A stretch of 64,000 nucleotides of DNA from Guillardia theta CCMP2712. Taxonomy: Eukaryota > Cryptophyceae > Pyrenomonadales > Geminigeraceae. A program made the position numbers and the translations under genes. The notes beneath the pieces are model-generated. The model was given only the letters and a program-made list of their open reading frames with translations. It was not told the origin of the DNA and searched no databases. The stretch covers positions 35,517 to 99,516 of the forward strand of contig NW_005434631.1 in assembly GCF_000315625.1 (NCBI RefSeq). The letters run 5' to 3'. Shown piece after piece: positions 22,386 through 34,697 of the stretch (its first letter is position 1; the number at the start of each line of letters is the position of its first letter).

Positions 22386-24002
22386 TATCTCAGCAGCTGT
22401 GAGAAACAGAGTGTTCAACCACACTGAGGAAACTGATTTTTCGGTTCCGAACCTTACTAGCACCGGGACAGCACAGAACAAAACCGCAAGGATAGAGCAA
22501 GCAGCATGTTCGCTCACCATATAATCCTTCGATGTTCGTTGATTCCTCGCCCCCGCCCTCTCTGCCGCTGGTCCCGCCCAATATCTCGCATACCCCCTTG
22601 CATTGCGCGCCCACTTATCTATCAACTTCCAAGGAAGTTAAAAAGTTTAAGTTAATAAACGGACTAGTACTGCAAAATGTACTTAAAATTAACTAAACTG
22701 TCTTGCGCCTGCCCCTATCTTCCGTTGTCATCATCCCTCATGCCGCCGGGCCGACCCGGCAGCGGGCGGGCCTACTCACGGCCAGGTGCAAGCGATAGGG
22801 CCGCCCCGCTGGCTTTTCCCGGGGCTTGACTCCCGGCCCCACCGTGTCCGACTGTCTGACTCAGCATCATGGCATGATCTCCGCGGCCGGATCAGTGGTT
22901 GGGTGCGGTGTGACTAGCGTACTGAGTAGGCGTCGGGCAAAGTTGGCTAGCCCGGGCCGGGCTTGCCGGGCGGACCAAGTAAGTGGCCGGGCAACTTGAC
23001 CGTACCTTGAGAGTACCGTCGGTCAGGGCCTGGTCACCGGGTGGTCAAACGTGGCCAGAGTTCAAGTTCGGATAAGGCAATCAAACAAACTGAAAACTAC
23101 AACAAAAAAAGCAACATGGTACAACTCTTAATTGTAGTCACTACTCGAACTTTTAGTTGATTCCAGTTGACCAATAGCATTCCGAGTTCCCGGTACTCAA
23201 TCATTTTATGAAGTTGCATTTTTAATATTACCTATTGTACGAAGATATTATATCTGTACTACGCCTTTTCAATGTTTTAAAGTTTTAAGTGACTAATATT
23301 GGTAATAGTATTGCTTCATGTTAGTTTTCAACACCGTCAGTGCGGACGGTAAACTTAAGTAATGATTTGCGGTACTTTGAAATGGGGTTTCAACGAAACT
23401 GAAGAAGTTGAGAGGCAACGGCCATTATGCGGAACATGGGAGGGAAGGGAGGGAAATGGCTGAACGAGCGAGGGTGCAGCGAAGGGATGCGAGGTTGAGA
23501 ATTTACATAAGTTGGTAGGAAGGAGAAACCGCCATCGAAGCATTTCGATTGATTTCATGCGAGTGAGGACTGCTGTCGGGAGGTTGACAACGCACTAAAC
23601 GAGAGCGATAAAACGGTAGCAACGCAGAAAATCCATGCAGGATGTCGAATTTTCAAGAGGTCACTTAGCGGCAAGTGATGAGGAGTTTGATGATGCATCA
23701 CGGATGAAAGATACAGAAACTATCTACTCTTGAGCAACATGTGATGAAACTAGTGGCATAGCCGAATTAAAGCCTAGCCGTGGCATTTATTCTGCTGGGT
23801 ATTTAGGTCTTGGAGGTAGGAGGCAGAGCGGGTTTGGATAACGAGGAAATGGATGACAGGATTTTTTCATGTACTGACGATGAGAAGTATTAGAATGTTC
23901 AAACTAGATGAATATAGGCTGCCTTGCGAATACCAAAATGAGAATGTTGGTAAGACAGGCTTTGCAGTCTAGGTGTTTCAAAACGGGGTACGGGTGTGGA
24001 GC
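22386..24002. other. Intergenic with a GC-rich dispersed-repeat copy
   Basis: 22620-22680 has TTAAGTTAATAAACGGAC, resembling the AT-rich end of the dispersed repeat. 22740-23050 is GGCC-rich like the 18-kb cluster. 23080-23350 is AT-rich with no motif I recognise. 23380-23900 is unique sequence without convincing coding. The end should hold the promoter of the EF-hand gene. Confidence 0.5.
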
Positions 24003-24709
24003 ATGTTGACGCAGGAGGAGATCGATAAGGTATAACTTGAACTCTTCGACTCTTTTCTGAACAACAAACAGTGCAGGGAGGCGTTTGAGCGTTTTGACAA
24101 GGACGGAAGGTGGGAGGCTTGCCTTGTCCTTGGTGCGATGTTTGCAGCGAAAGTGACACGTGGGAATCAGTGGTACCATTGATGCCTGGGAATTGAAAGA
24201 AACGCTTAAAGCCATGGGTCAAAACCCCACGGACGAGGAAGTCTTTCAGATGCTCAGCCAAGTAGATGATGATGGCAGTGGTGAGCGGGACGAACAGCTT
24301 CCGGATGGAAAACCTCTCTGATATTGGTTGTTCGCAGGAAGCATTGAATTCCCTGAATTCCTGAAAGTCATCGAAGCACAAAAAGAGGCTGCAACTGCTC
24401 AGAATGATGAAAGTGATTTGATAGATGCCTTTGTAGCCATGGGTGGGAATGCTGATAAAACAGGTGACAGGAAGTTTTGCAGTTTTCAATTCGACTGATG
24501 TATTCTTCTAAAGGGCATGTTGAAGCTGAAAAGCTGAGGCGGACCATTAAAGCTTTTGAGCTGACAGTCGACATAGATAGGCTCATTGACGAAACAGATG
24601 CAGATGGATCTGGAGAGATTGACTACGAAGAGTTCAAAGGTAGTTGTTTTCTACCCTATGAATGCAAATTGGTCAATGACGGGTGTTGTTTGCAGCCATG
24701 TTCAACTGA
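24003..24709 (+). CDS. Calmodulin-like EF-hand protein (possibly axonemal)
   Basis: Six exons join in frame to a 146-residue protein, calmodulin length: 24003-24029, 24072-24109, 24171-24280, 24338-24463, 24514-24639 and 24696-24709, all with GT-AG introns. EF-hand 1 reads FDKDGSGTIDAWEL, EF-hand 2 VDDDGSGSIEFPEF and EF-hand 4 TDADGSGEIDYEEF, all with good calcium-ligand spacing. The third (MGGNADKTGHVEAEKL) is degenerate. Several introns interrupt the calcium-loop codons at the same place (after DGS/DGSG), as in other calmodulin-family genes. The third-hand sequence LIDAFVAMGG recalls algal axonemal EF-hand proteins such as outer-dynein docking-complex subunits, but that is only a resemblance. 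It ends 93 bp from the convergent Kelch gene. Confidence 0.85.
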
Positions 24710-24801
24710 AAATTAGCATACTTTCAAGCCACTCACACGTTCTGAATTTTCAAATGTGATTTGTTTTATTATAAGATAAGATGAAGCAGCGACATGCTAT
24801 A

Positions 24802-27548
24802 CTACAAAGCAGCGAATGTGCAAGACCCCCTGGCTAGCTTTGGACCCTCCTTGAGTTCCGACCAGCTATTCTTCACTGCAGTATGTGTCAATGCTGGACA
24901 AATAGGTTGAGCGACGCATCCACCTGGATCGTACACTTCCACAGTCGGTAGCAAGCCTCTCTCGGCACCGTTCATGCCACCCAAAACGTAGAGTTTCTTG
25001 TCCATCACGGCGACACCCGCTCCCCATCTCTTCGTTCCCATATTTGCCACTGGGGTCCAGCTATTGGTGCTGCATGCATGCATCAGAAGTGCGCTATCGA
25101 GTGCGGAAGATTCACGTTGGATCATAGCGTTCGACGCTTCGAAGCTTGTTCCCAAAGTCATCCTTTCCCCCGATGGCATACAAATATCCTTCCAAGACTT
25201 CGACGGCTTGTGCGAACGTGAGGACACGAAGTGATTCAACCGATCACAAACCTGCTCCAACTCGACATGTTCTCATCGGGGCGACGTTGCACCCTTGCGG
25301 CAACAAAGTGCTGACGTCAGCACGAAACATACCCACAAGTTCGTAGACTCACAGGTGTCTGTGACTGGATCGTATGCTTCAACGCTCGCCATTGCGGCAT
25401 CTTTCTCCGACCTTCCTCCAACCTTTCTTCACGTGAGAAACGCAATGCGGACACACAGCAAGACACACTGCATAGAGAATGTTGTTCAAGGCACCGAGCC
25501 GCACGGCTCCTCTCGCCTCGCGCATGGAAGCGCATACAGACCAATTGTCTGTTTGAACATTGTAGCATTCCACACTGTTGAGTCTGCATCCATTGTTTTC
25601 AGACATGCTGCTCAAAAAGAATCAGCCAGATTAAATACCTGTAGCCCGAATCGTTTCGCCCACCAACGGCATAAATGACTCCAGCGACAGCAGCAACACC
25701 CAGGCCAGTCCTTGCAGTTTTCATGGGTGAGAGCAACTTCCAAGAGTTCTGCATCAAGCAGCTGTTGTAAGAGAATCAATAACTTCGTAAGATTTCGACC
25801 TGATAAGCGTTGTATCGCTCGATGCTAGCCAGCGCTCTGCCTGTCTCATCCTTTCCTCCGACAACGTACACCATTCCCTTGACGCTTGAAGAACCATGCC
25901 GCATCCTCTTTTGTATCATAGGAGCAATCTAGTGTGAATCAGCAATTAAGTTTGTCGACACTGGAGTGAGGAAACACAGAGATCGGGAAATTATTCACCT
26001 CATCCCATGAACTAGTCTTGGAGTCGAGCCTTTCTACTTTAGTCCACGCCGGCCGACCACCCAAAGCAAGTAAACATTTGGTGATTCGTTGTTTACGATT
26101 CTTGCACTGTTTTGTGTCCAGTTTCTGTTAGACAAGGTCAGACAACTTTTAAGTTCCAAATACACTTTGAAACTACAGAGTCTTGTTGAATTTGATCTTT
26201 TGGATTCTTGAGGCGAGCCAGCAATTTCTGATTGTCAGGATCCAATTTCATTCTCTTCGCTTTAGGGACCGAAGAGAAAAGATGTTGAATTTCAGGGCTG
26301 ATCATTCGATATGTCAGTCGTGCCGTCATTTCACTGAGGTCATTCACCAAGCTGAAGTTCCACTGATTCGTTTTTTGACCATCGGCTCTTCCAAGATGCT
26401 GTTGATGTTTTCCTGAACGAATGAATTCATCACACGAAACACCTCCTGTCGAACTTACCTCACTCAGCAGACCGATCCGCAGGTTGCAGAGCAATTGACC
26501 AAGCAATGGCTCGCGTTCTTCAGCATAATATCCAACCCATCGTAGTATTGACTAAATAACATCCTCACTGTAGATAAGAAAGGAATTTGCCTTTACCTCA
26601 AAGACATCATATTCTGAATCCACCGCAAGGCTGCCAGAAACGTCATTAAGAAAAACAAAAAAGAAAATCTTGTATCCTCACTTATCACTCGCCAGAATAT
26701 CACAGAGTTGACTGAGGGTGAATCTATCAGATACCAGGTCGGGTTGGAGAATACTTTGATACCTTAGATCAAGCTGTAGAAAGTCTTCACTTTCTGATGC
26801 AATTTGAGTGAATTGATTGAATACAACCTGCCAACCAACATCCTCAGTCCCTGGCGAGAGCCGAAGAACGACACAGAACCTCTGAAGCTGCTTCAATGAG
26901 TTCCTGACAGCCAACTTCTTGTCCAAATAAGCGCAATTTGAGAGCATTGGGAAGATCGAGACGCTGCTGCAGCCGCTGCACACAGATACTTCTGACTGAG
27001 CTGAACCCGAGGTGTTCACTGGCTACTAACAAATTTACAAGTTCTTCCGTTCCATGAAGAACCAGCTGCCCGTTATAAATGAAGTCGAGGATCCACTTGA
27101 AGGATCGTTTATCCACCCCCTCAAGCTTGATCACCTCTTCCTTACTCTCTCTGAATCCTCCAACTAAGAGTATCTTGAAAAAGTCGCTCGAGGATGCTAG
27201 GATAACTCTATGCGCCCGGAAATCCTCGTCCTCTACTCGAATCGTGACGTCACAGAGTGATTCATCTTGAAACAATTGACTCAAGCCTTGCAGCAATTCA
27301 GCTGCATGCTCCTGATGTTTCACCAGTATTGGCACTTTGCAGTCGTCTGCGTCTGTGGATCTCTTGCGCTTCTGTCCGACTTGAGATTCCAAGGAACTTC
27401 TCCGAGCGGGAGAGTCAACGGTGAGGTCATCATCTCGATGTTCAGATGCGTACATCTGTAACTGCTGCGAGGTGCACGACTCAAATGACGCGTTCGCATC
27501 GAATGACGCGTCCAGGTGGTTGCTGTCTTCTGGCCTGTCTGAGCTCAT
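24802..27548 (-). CDS. BTB-BACK-Kelch protein (KLHL family), probable CUL3 adaptor
   Basis: Multi-exon minus-strand gene from ATG 27548 to TAG at 24802-24804. N-terminal BTB: FQDESLCDVTIRVEDEDFRA, HRVILASSSDFFKILLVGGF, IYNGQLVL. BACK domain: the frame continues through a small intron into VFNQFTQIASESEDFLQLD and LSQLCDILASD. Kelch repeats, one per exon or pair: IYAVGGRNDSGY (about 25.65 kb), MVYVVGGKDETGRALASIERY (about 25.85 kb), SVECYNVQTDNWSVCASM (about 25.55 kb) and KLYVLGGMNGAERGLLPTVEV (about 25.0 kb), each with the GG pair and following Tyr/Trp. Such proteins bind CUL3 through BTB/BACK and present Kelch-bound substrates for ubiquitination. The acidic, Ser-rich N-terminus before the BTB is unremarkable. 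Some internal exon limits are approximate. Confidence 0.85.
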
Positions 27549-28577
27549 TTCCTGTAAATACAGTCAAACGTTGAAGAACAACAAGCTATCACAGACACAA
27601 AGCAACTCTGGTTTCATCTGCAGACCTATGTTCCTTCCTTCGTCATACACTTTATGATTTGATCTACCACTCTATTGCCTTCCTTCTATCGATATTTTCT
27701 TTAGCGGTAATGCACAGCTCTCTTGCATTCCAAGACAATCAGATACCGTCTCTCATGTGTCAAGTGTCTCCCACTTCAATCTGCAAACAATGACAGTCGT
27801 CCATACATGTCCACCTTCTTGTTTCCTACCTGATTTTCCTTCTATCTCACGTTTCCTGAATACTCCTCTGGGCTCGTTTGCCTTCTTTTACCTATTTTCT
27901 AAAACTTCCTAAAACTTGTCCCAACTTTTCCTTCTTCTCTTGTCATACAGATTTTCCCGTCTAATCTGATGTGATTTATTCGATATGTGTGCCTTTCCGT
28001 CCGTCCGTCCGTCCGTCCGTCCGTCCGTCCGTCCGTCCGTCCGTCTTTCTCTCACTCACCCTCATTCTCACTCTCTCATTCTCTGATGCACTTCTTTCTT
28101 CTCTGCTTGCCCTCTCTTTTCGTTTTCGTCTCTTTCTCTGCATCTCCTTCCTGCCTCCTCCTCGTCTCCCATTGTAGCCGACAGCATTCTGTATGAAAAC
28201 GTAAAGGTGTGGAAAAGGGGGGTGGGGTCATCATAGAGGGGGTAGAGAGTCAAAATTCTTCAAAATTGAAAAATATTTCGAAACATTATTAGGAAAATTG
28301 AAAGATAATTGATATAGACCCCCATCTTTTACAACCAAAAATGGGGTGACAAAACAAATTCAGAGCTAGGTGTCAACATCCACTTTCGTATTGCAAAACT
28401 GGGGTCATGCATTAAAGTGGTGGGAAGCTTGGGGGTGGGGGAACTGAATCTGTACAGGATGGAAGCGAAAGGGGAATATTGCTCAATGGCTGCGTTCGCA
28501 ATCCTTTGGTGGACAAAGTCTAGTAACCCCGGAGATGATTTGAGGACATGAGAACGATTTAATGCAATTCATAGTTC
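27549..28577. other. Intergenic with a CCGT microsatellite
   Basis: 27992-28044 is a tandem CCGT run, followed by TCTCA/CTCT-rich sequence to 28160. 28200-28500 has G-rich patches. The region separates the Kelch gene's 5' end from the IFT139 3' end. No gene supported. Confidence 0.6.
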
Positions 28578-31500
28578 TCACAATCTGATGGAACCTCGAG
28601 CCTTCTCCAAGATCTCTGTCTTGATCTTTTCATATCTTGAAAAGAAGGTCAAGAGGGTAAACATGAAAAAGTTCGTCATCTTGTCTTACCCTGGTTGAAG
28701 CTTTAACACCGCATGGCAGATGTTGATTGCATCGATGTATCGCTTTGCCTGTTCCCAATAGAGTTGAGCATGGGGGGAATGCGCAAACAAACAACACGGC
28801 ACACCTTTAGAAAGTTGAAAGCTAGTTTGTATCCAACAGACGCATTGCGCTTATTGTCAAATTGCCATGCCATTTCATACACCTACCAACAGTCAGCAGG
28901 GAGTGTGAAAGATCTTGCGATCGAGACCTGAGCAGCATCGGCATAGGATGCTTCCTTCTCATAGATCAATCCCTGATACTCCCACGCCTTTGAAATGACG
29001 TCAGCAAAGGGTCATCCTGTGCTTGACGCACAACCTTTGCACAGGATTTGTTGTGTGTCAGACACTTGCGGCACAATTCCTGGCAGCCAAGGCATCAATG
29101 GTGAGAGGCGATAGACGAGCAGACCTGAGCGAGGTCATTCTTGTTTGACTGGATGTAGATGTCTGCTAGGAGCAAGTACGACTTCTCGAATTCCTCTGCT
29201 TCCTCAGAGTTGTACTGTGCTGTGCGTCATTGCTCGTCGAAAAAATCTCGCATCAAAACCTGCATCTTTGAGATTCTCTTCAGGTGATTTCTGGCTTTAG
29301 CATCCTGCGATATGTAAGAATCGCTAGCGGGAGAAGATCGCATAGTACAGGACCTGCTTGAGGAGTCGGAGAGCCAAGGACAAACCAAGAAGAGCTGAAA
29401 CAGAATCCTGAAGTAGAAGCTTCATCAACGTTTTCACTCTTTCTCACTGCCTCCAAATTACCTTCTCTATGTTCAGAATGTCCGTGAACAAATTCACTGC
29501 ATTCTCCACCGAGCTCTTCGTCTGTTCAAAGTTGGTTCAACACCTTCGAAGAGAGAGGACGATATCCACCTGTAGACAGAGCTGCTCATATGCTGCATAG
29601 AGTTGTAACTTGACCGGTTTTTCTGTTCCTTTGTCGCCCAATTCCTGTAACAAGCACTTGAGTGACTTTCACATGCATGAGCGATGTTGCGGATTGCCTT
29701 TCTCAGATCACTTGCCATCTTCACGTTGTCAATCTTCTTCTGGGTCGACCTGACATGTGCTGTCAAGAGGGCTCGGCGGGGACTTGAAAGGACTTACAAC
29801 AATTCCTCTCCTACTTCATCCGTGTCCAAGTAAATCTCTATCATTTGGGTGATAGCCTTGGCCCCCCATTCTCCATCTTTCCTTGCCTGGCAAACCGTCT
29901 CACCATGCATCATCCCCACAGCCACTCACCTGATTGAGTTCCTCTAGCGCCTCCGTCAAGTTCCTAGAGAATCTGCAGAAGAGACCCTTGCAGTAGTGGA
30001 ATCCAGCGTCGAATGAGGCACGGGCTGGAAGCAAAACATGAGAACTAGGTAGTCAAATCGCGACACAAAGCGATGCGAGAGGTTTGAAAGTCGTTCACCT
30101 GATGATCTTTCGGCAAGTTTGAGAAAACGTGTCGCTTCGCTTATCCTCCCTTTCTTCTGCTCCGAGAGCAGCGTCAAACTTTGAACATCTCTTCCTCCTC
30201 ACTTCACCTTGGTGTCCAGCAGCCGTCCAGCACGACGGACAAGCAGAATGAGCTGCTCCAGCGCCTTGTAGTTGTTGGGGTTTCTCTCGAGGATCTGCGC
30301 GAAGTACTTGATGGCATCATCGAAGTCGTTGCTGCGGAACATGATGTCTGCCAGCATCATGGTTGCTGCCTCGACTTCTAGGTCAAACTTGAGCAAGGCC
30401 GAGCATTGCTTCTTCGCCTCGTCCAGCTCGTCTCTGTCCATATGCAGACGCGCGAGGGACAACATGGCATCTGCATGCTTCTCATCATGTTTCAGCGCCT
30501 CGCCGTAGAATCGAAGGGACTCTGTGTAGTTCTTGATGCTCTCCATGTATTTCGCCAAGTCCGAGCAGATGTTGGCAGCGAGAGTGCGCTGGTGGCGCAG
30601 CAAGGAAGAAGCTTCTCCTCTCATCCGCCCGAGAATCTTGAGCTGCTCTTCTCGAGCAAGCATCAGAGAATCCTTGTAACGTTCTTGCTTCCCCGCAAGC
30701 TTGTGGACCTGACCGGAATAATCAGAGCGCTTGATGCCATACTCGCGACTTCACCTTTGCCTCCAACAAGTAGATCTTGGTGGATGATATCATCGCTTCC
30801 ACATTGTCCGCAGCTTGCAGGAATTTCTTTGCCTTTGCGCAAACATCGAGGGCCGAATCATATTTACCGAGCTTCATGAACAACTCAGCAAGGGACAGCC
30901 GAAGGCTCTGAAAGAGTTTCACTGGACCATTCAGGAGCTGACAAGGCAGGATGTACCAGGACGTTGGGCTGTTGCTCCGACGCAGACTGCAAGTACTGGA
31001 TAGCTCCATCAAAGTCGTGCGAGCTGACCATGGCCTGAAACCTCGGATTACATCTTGTCTCCTCCCTCTTACATGTTTGCGGAAGAGACCTGTCCGATCT
31101 TCGCGGCCAAGTTCGTTCCTGATCCTTTGCCGGTTGTATCTTCAAGCTCTTTGGCTCTCTTGAACTTTTCCACAGCCATATTTGGTTCTTGGAGCCTCAG
31201 GTATGCCTCTGCTAGCATGCAGAGAGTGGCGATGGTCTCGTTTCGCTCTACAAGCTCCTCATAGCAGCGGAGATACAACTTCTTGTTGTGACGATGATTG
31301 AGGTGAATGTTGGCCACAGCAATCTGAAAATGACGAGAAATATCAGAGAGAAAGAGAGCGGTAGTCTTCCATCTTCACCTTGGCCTTCACATAGTAGGGG
31401 GAGTCTGAGCTGATACCCTTGAGTAGGATCAGAGCAGACTGGACGTCTCCTCTCTTCAACGCTAGTTCAGCATCCAGGAGGATGATCTGCGCGTGGGAGG

Positions 31501-33989
31501 GAGTGCCATGGAACTCTCCCTTTGCATCTTGAATCGTCTTGCTTGCCTCATGTGTCTGTCCAAGTTCATTCTGGACCTGATGAAAATGGTGCGGTGATGC
31601 AAGCTCAATGGCAATCGGTCTTGTTTGTACCTTGGCAAGATGAATGAAGATCGATGCCCGTTGGTCCTGCGAAGGAGCGTTTCTTGCAGTTGACGCCTTC
31701 AGAAAGGATTCAGCCTTCTTCTCAGAAAATATCTCTCCTCCTGCTCGTTCACCTTCTTGACTCCAGGCAACTTCATAGCGCTTTCTAGCACCTTCAAAGC
31801 TTGACTCCACTCGCCACTCTAGGAGGAGATACCAAATCAGAGGCTTACTTGCCAAGGTCAGTACAAGACCCTCTCGTGAATGATGCTCTTGAGGAGGAAA
31901 TATACGGGCGATTCCCGGATCTCGAAATTGTGGGAAAGAGCCTGCAGGCGATCAGTATCTCCCGTCTAAACACCAGCTATGGCAACCAGCTCGAGAGAAG
32001 AGTTTGCGTCATTGAACCTTCCCATTTCCATGTAAATTTGTGCCATGAGCATGTGCGAAGCATAGTGGGTAGGATCCATCTTCAAGCGCATGAAGTCAAA
32101 CACACAGTATCTCACTGTCCTGTCCCCTGCCCCCTCTTCCTCTTATCCTAACCTGAATGGCATCCGTGAGCGCTGATTGCGCACCCTCGAAGTCTCTGGC
32201 CAAGTATCTCGATTTCGCCAGCAGAATTTGTACTTCTAGCATGCCGGGAGCAAGTTTGGACACTCCATCCAATATCTTGATCGCTTTTGACAAGACAGGA
32301 GATGGAGATTCTCCTTCCGGGGGACACTCACTTCCAGCGTACTCGAGCAGGTCTCTCGCTATCTGAACGCAAGAGATCAATAACGCTGTCATCATTATGC
32401 AATCCATGACTGGGTCTGTTTGTTGCTAATCTACTCGCCTGCAATAAGAAGTCTGGATTGAAGCGAATGATATAATCGAATGAGATGGAAGACTTGTTGA
32501 ACTGTTCCATGTGGAATGTTGCCTATAAAACAAAAACGTGGGAATCCAGCAATTTCGTCACAAATTACGAGAATGTCTCACTGTTTCTTCCAGTTTCATG
32601 ATGGAGGATTCTGTATTCTTTTCCAACTTCATCGCTAAGAGCGCACCGATGTAGCACAACTCGGTCGATTTGCCCGTTGCTGAGTCGCCATGTATGGCAT
32701 TCAAAAATTCAAATTGCTGTGACGCTTCTTCCATATCTCCAAGAAAGATCTGCATTTGCAGAGACAGAACATTCAGCTATTACATGCAAGCTCGATACCA
32801 CAGACAGGTTACATACCTGACATATAATTTTCCAGTACGCCGCATTCATGTTCAGTTCATCAAGATTGTACGCCTCCTGATATCTCTGCAATGCCTCTTT
32901 GAAGTTGGACATCAAGAAATATTGATATGCCAATTCTGCCATGTAGACAGATGACCTTTCCATCTCCGTAACCTTCCATCAAAGTCACTGGCATGCAAGA
33001 CAGAAGATGTCAGTCGCTACCATCTTCATCATTTGTATGCATTGATTCAATATTGTTGTGTTTCTTGCACACAGGCGGGAGAAGACAGAGGCACACGTGC
33101 AGATAATCTCAGGGTTGTAAGGCTCGCACTCCTTGATGATTTCAAAGAGTTCTCCGATTCGTTGAGATGCCACTGAAAATTTGCTTTCCTTCACCAGGGC
33201 GTGCAGCGCAGACATCATGAGAGCGTCCAAGTTATTTCCGTCCAAGTTCAAGGCTCTATTCACAGACTCGATGGCTTGATCCCAGTCCCCTCCAGCAATC
33301 AGCAGCCTTGCTTTCTCTGTGATCGCAGGAGCAAACCAGCTGAATTTGACGATGAATTGATTCATGAACTCAATTGCCTCGGGCAGCGGCTTGTATCTCT
33401 CCAAGAAAGCTGCCTTTCCAAGGACCGCTTCGATATCATTCGGATTTGCTTCCATGGCTGCCTCGAACAGCTCGATGGATTTCTTCGCCTTGATCTCTGT
33501 CCCAGACAGAAGCTCGATCCAGCCATTCACGCTCTTTGCCTGCGGGTAGTTTGGTTGGAACTCTAGCACTTTCGAAATGTAATCTCTTGCTTTCTTGAAA
33601 TCATTTCTTAGCAGGCACACAAGAGCTCCCATGAAGAATGAACCCTCTTTGTTCTGCTTCTCCTCATCGAAAATCGCCTTCGTCACAGACTGCACAGCTT
33701 CCCTGTCGACAAACTTTGTTTTCTCATGCGCGGCTTTCAGGCACACCAGCGCTGCGAGCTGCACAGCAGGATTTCCTCTCAGAGCTTCAAATTCACTGAC
33801 AGCTTCTGTAATCCTCCCTTCCATCATGACCGCGTACGCCCTCCAGAAGAGCAGCACTGGATCATTCACACGTTTGTTGAGGAGCTGGCTACAAGCTACG
33901 TGTATATGCCTGTGCATCTTCTTGCGAGCGAAGTACAACAGCAAAGACTGTGCTCCCATCGCATCTGGTGCAAGAAGTACCGACGCCAT
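28578..33989 (-). CDS. TTC21B: Intraflagellar transport protein IFT139 (TTC21B), many exons
   Basis: TPR subunit of the IFT-A complex that carries cargo in retrograde ciliary transport. Exon 1 starts at ATG 33989 and reads [20 protein letters not shown] and [17 protein letters not shown], matching the family's N-terminus. TPR-rich exons follow down the minus strand: [20 protein letters not shown] near 32.9 kb, [20 protein letters not shown] near 32.25 kb, [20 protein letters not shown] near 30.35 kb. The C-terminal part is clearly IFT139: [11 protein letters not shown] (about 30.0 kb), [20 protein letters not shown] (29.85 kb), [10 protein letters not shown] (29.17 kb), [12 protein letters not shown] and [14 protein letters not shown] (28.83-28.96 kb), and a last exon [18 protein letters not shown] ending in TGA at 28578. 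About twenty short introns. The gene appears complete and intact, so the organism should build cilia. It is divergent from the coiled-coil gene at 34.7 kb. Confidence 0.88.
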
Positions 33990-34697
33990 GACTGAACGAC
34001 CTCTGCCCGTTGGGAGCCGCCTGCGACCCTGTTTGGATTACGATACAAGGTAAGTTGAGATCTCCTGCTGCAGGCACTTGCTCCTCACGTGACAGATCTT
34101 ATCGGATCTCTCCTCGACAGGAAGTATGAGACGTTCCTCAACAGCTGAGACACTAGAGCATGCGACTTCACCGGCCATGCGCGCCGTCGGCGGAGCTCCT
34201 TCCCGCCATTCCTAACTGCCCCATGTCCTCCCAGTACTTAAGGAAATGAATTTTAGTTTTGAAATTTCGAAATCTCCTGCGAATCAGTTCAATTTTTATA
34301 ACGAAATCGGAAACTGTTTTTAATCTGAACATTTGTGATCCAATTTCAAACTTAGGAATGAAATTTGGACAAAATTTTGCACAACTTCGATAGACAAGCT
34401 AGTGGGCCGCTTCAAAATTTTGACCCGGAAGTAATGCAGACGCGGGACTGGGAGGCCCATCATCACAAGAGACATTGGGCGAGGGGAAGGGAGGGGAGGG
34501 GAGGAGAGGAGAGGCAGAGCGATGGTCACAATCGAAGAAGCAAGAATGTCATCGAGTCATGTCTTTACTTGTTTCTCTAACTTTCCTTACTGTATCAGTG
34601 GGTAAAGGAGTGCCGCTTCTCAAATTCATCGCTTCATGCGGCAACAAGAAATTATCTCATGACGACAAGGTATGAAACTAACTCTGCTCTGTTCGCT
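33990..34697. other. Intergenic between divergent genes
   Basis: Head-to-head interval of IFT139 and the coiled-coil gene; probably contains both promoters. 34230-34420 is AT-rich with several AAATTT palindromic runs. A GGGAGGGGAGG run lies at 34488-34512. No specific factor site can be named. Confidence 0.4.
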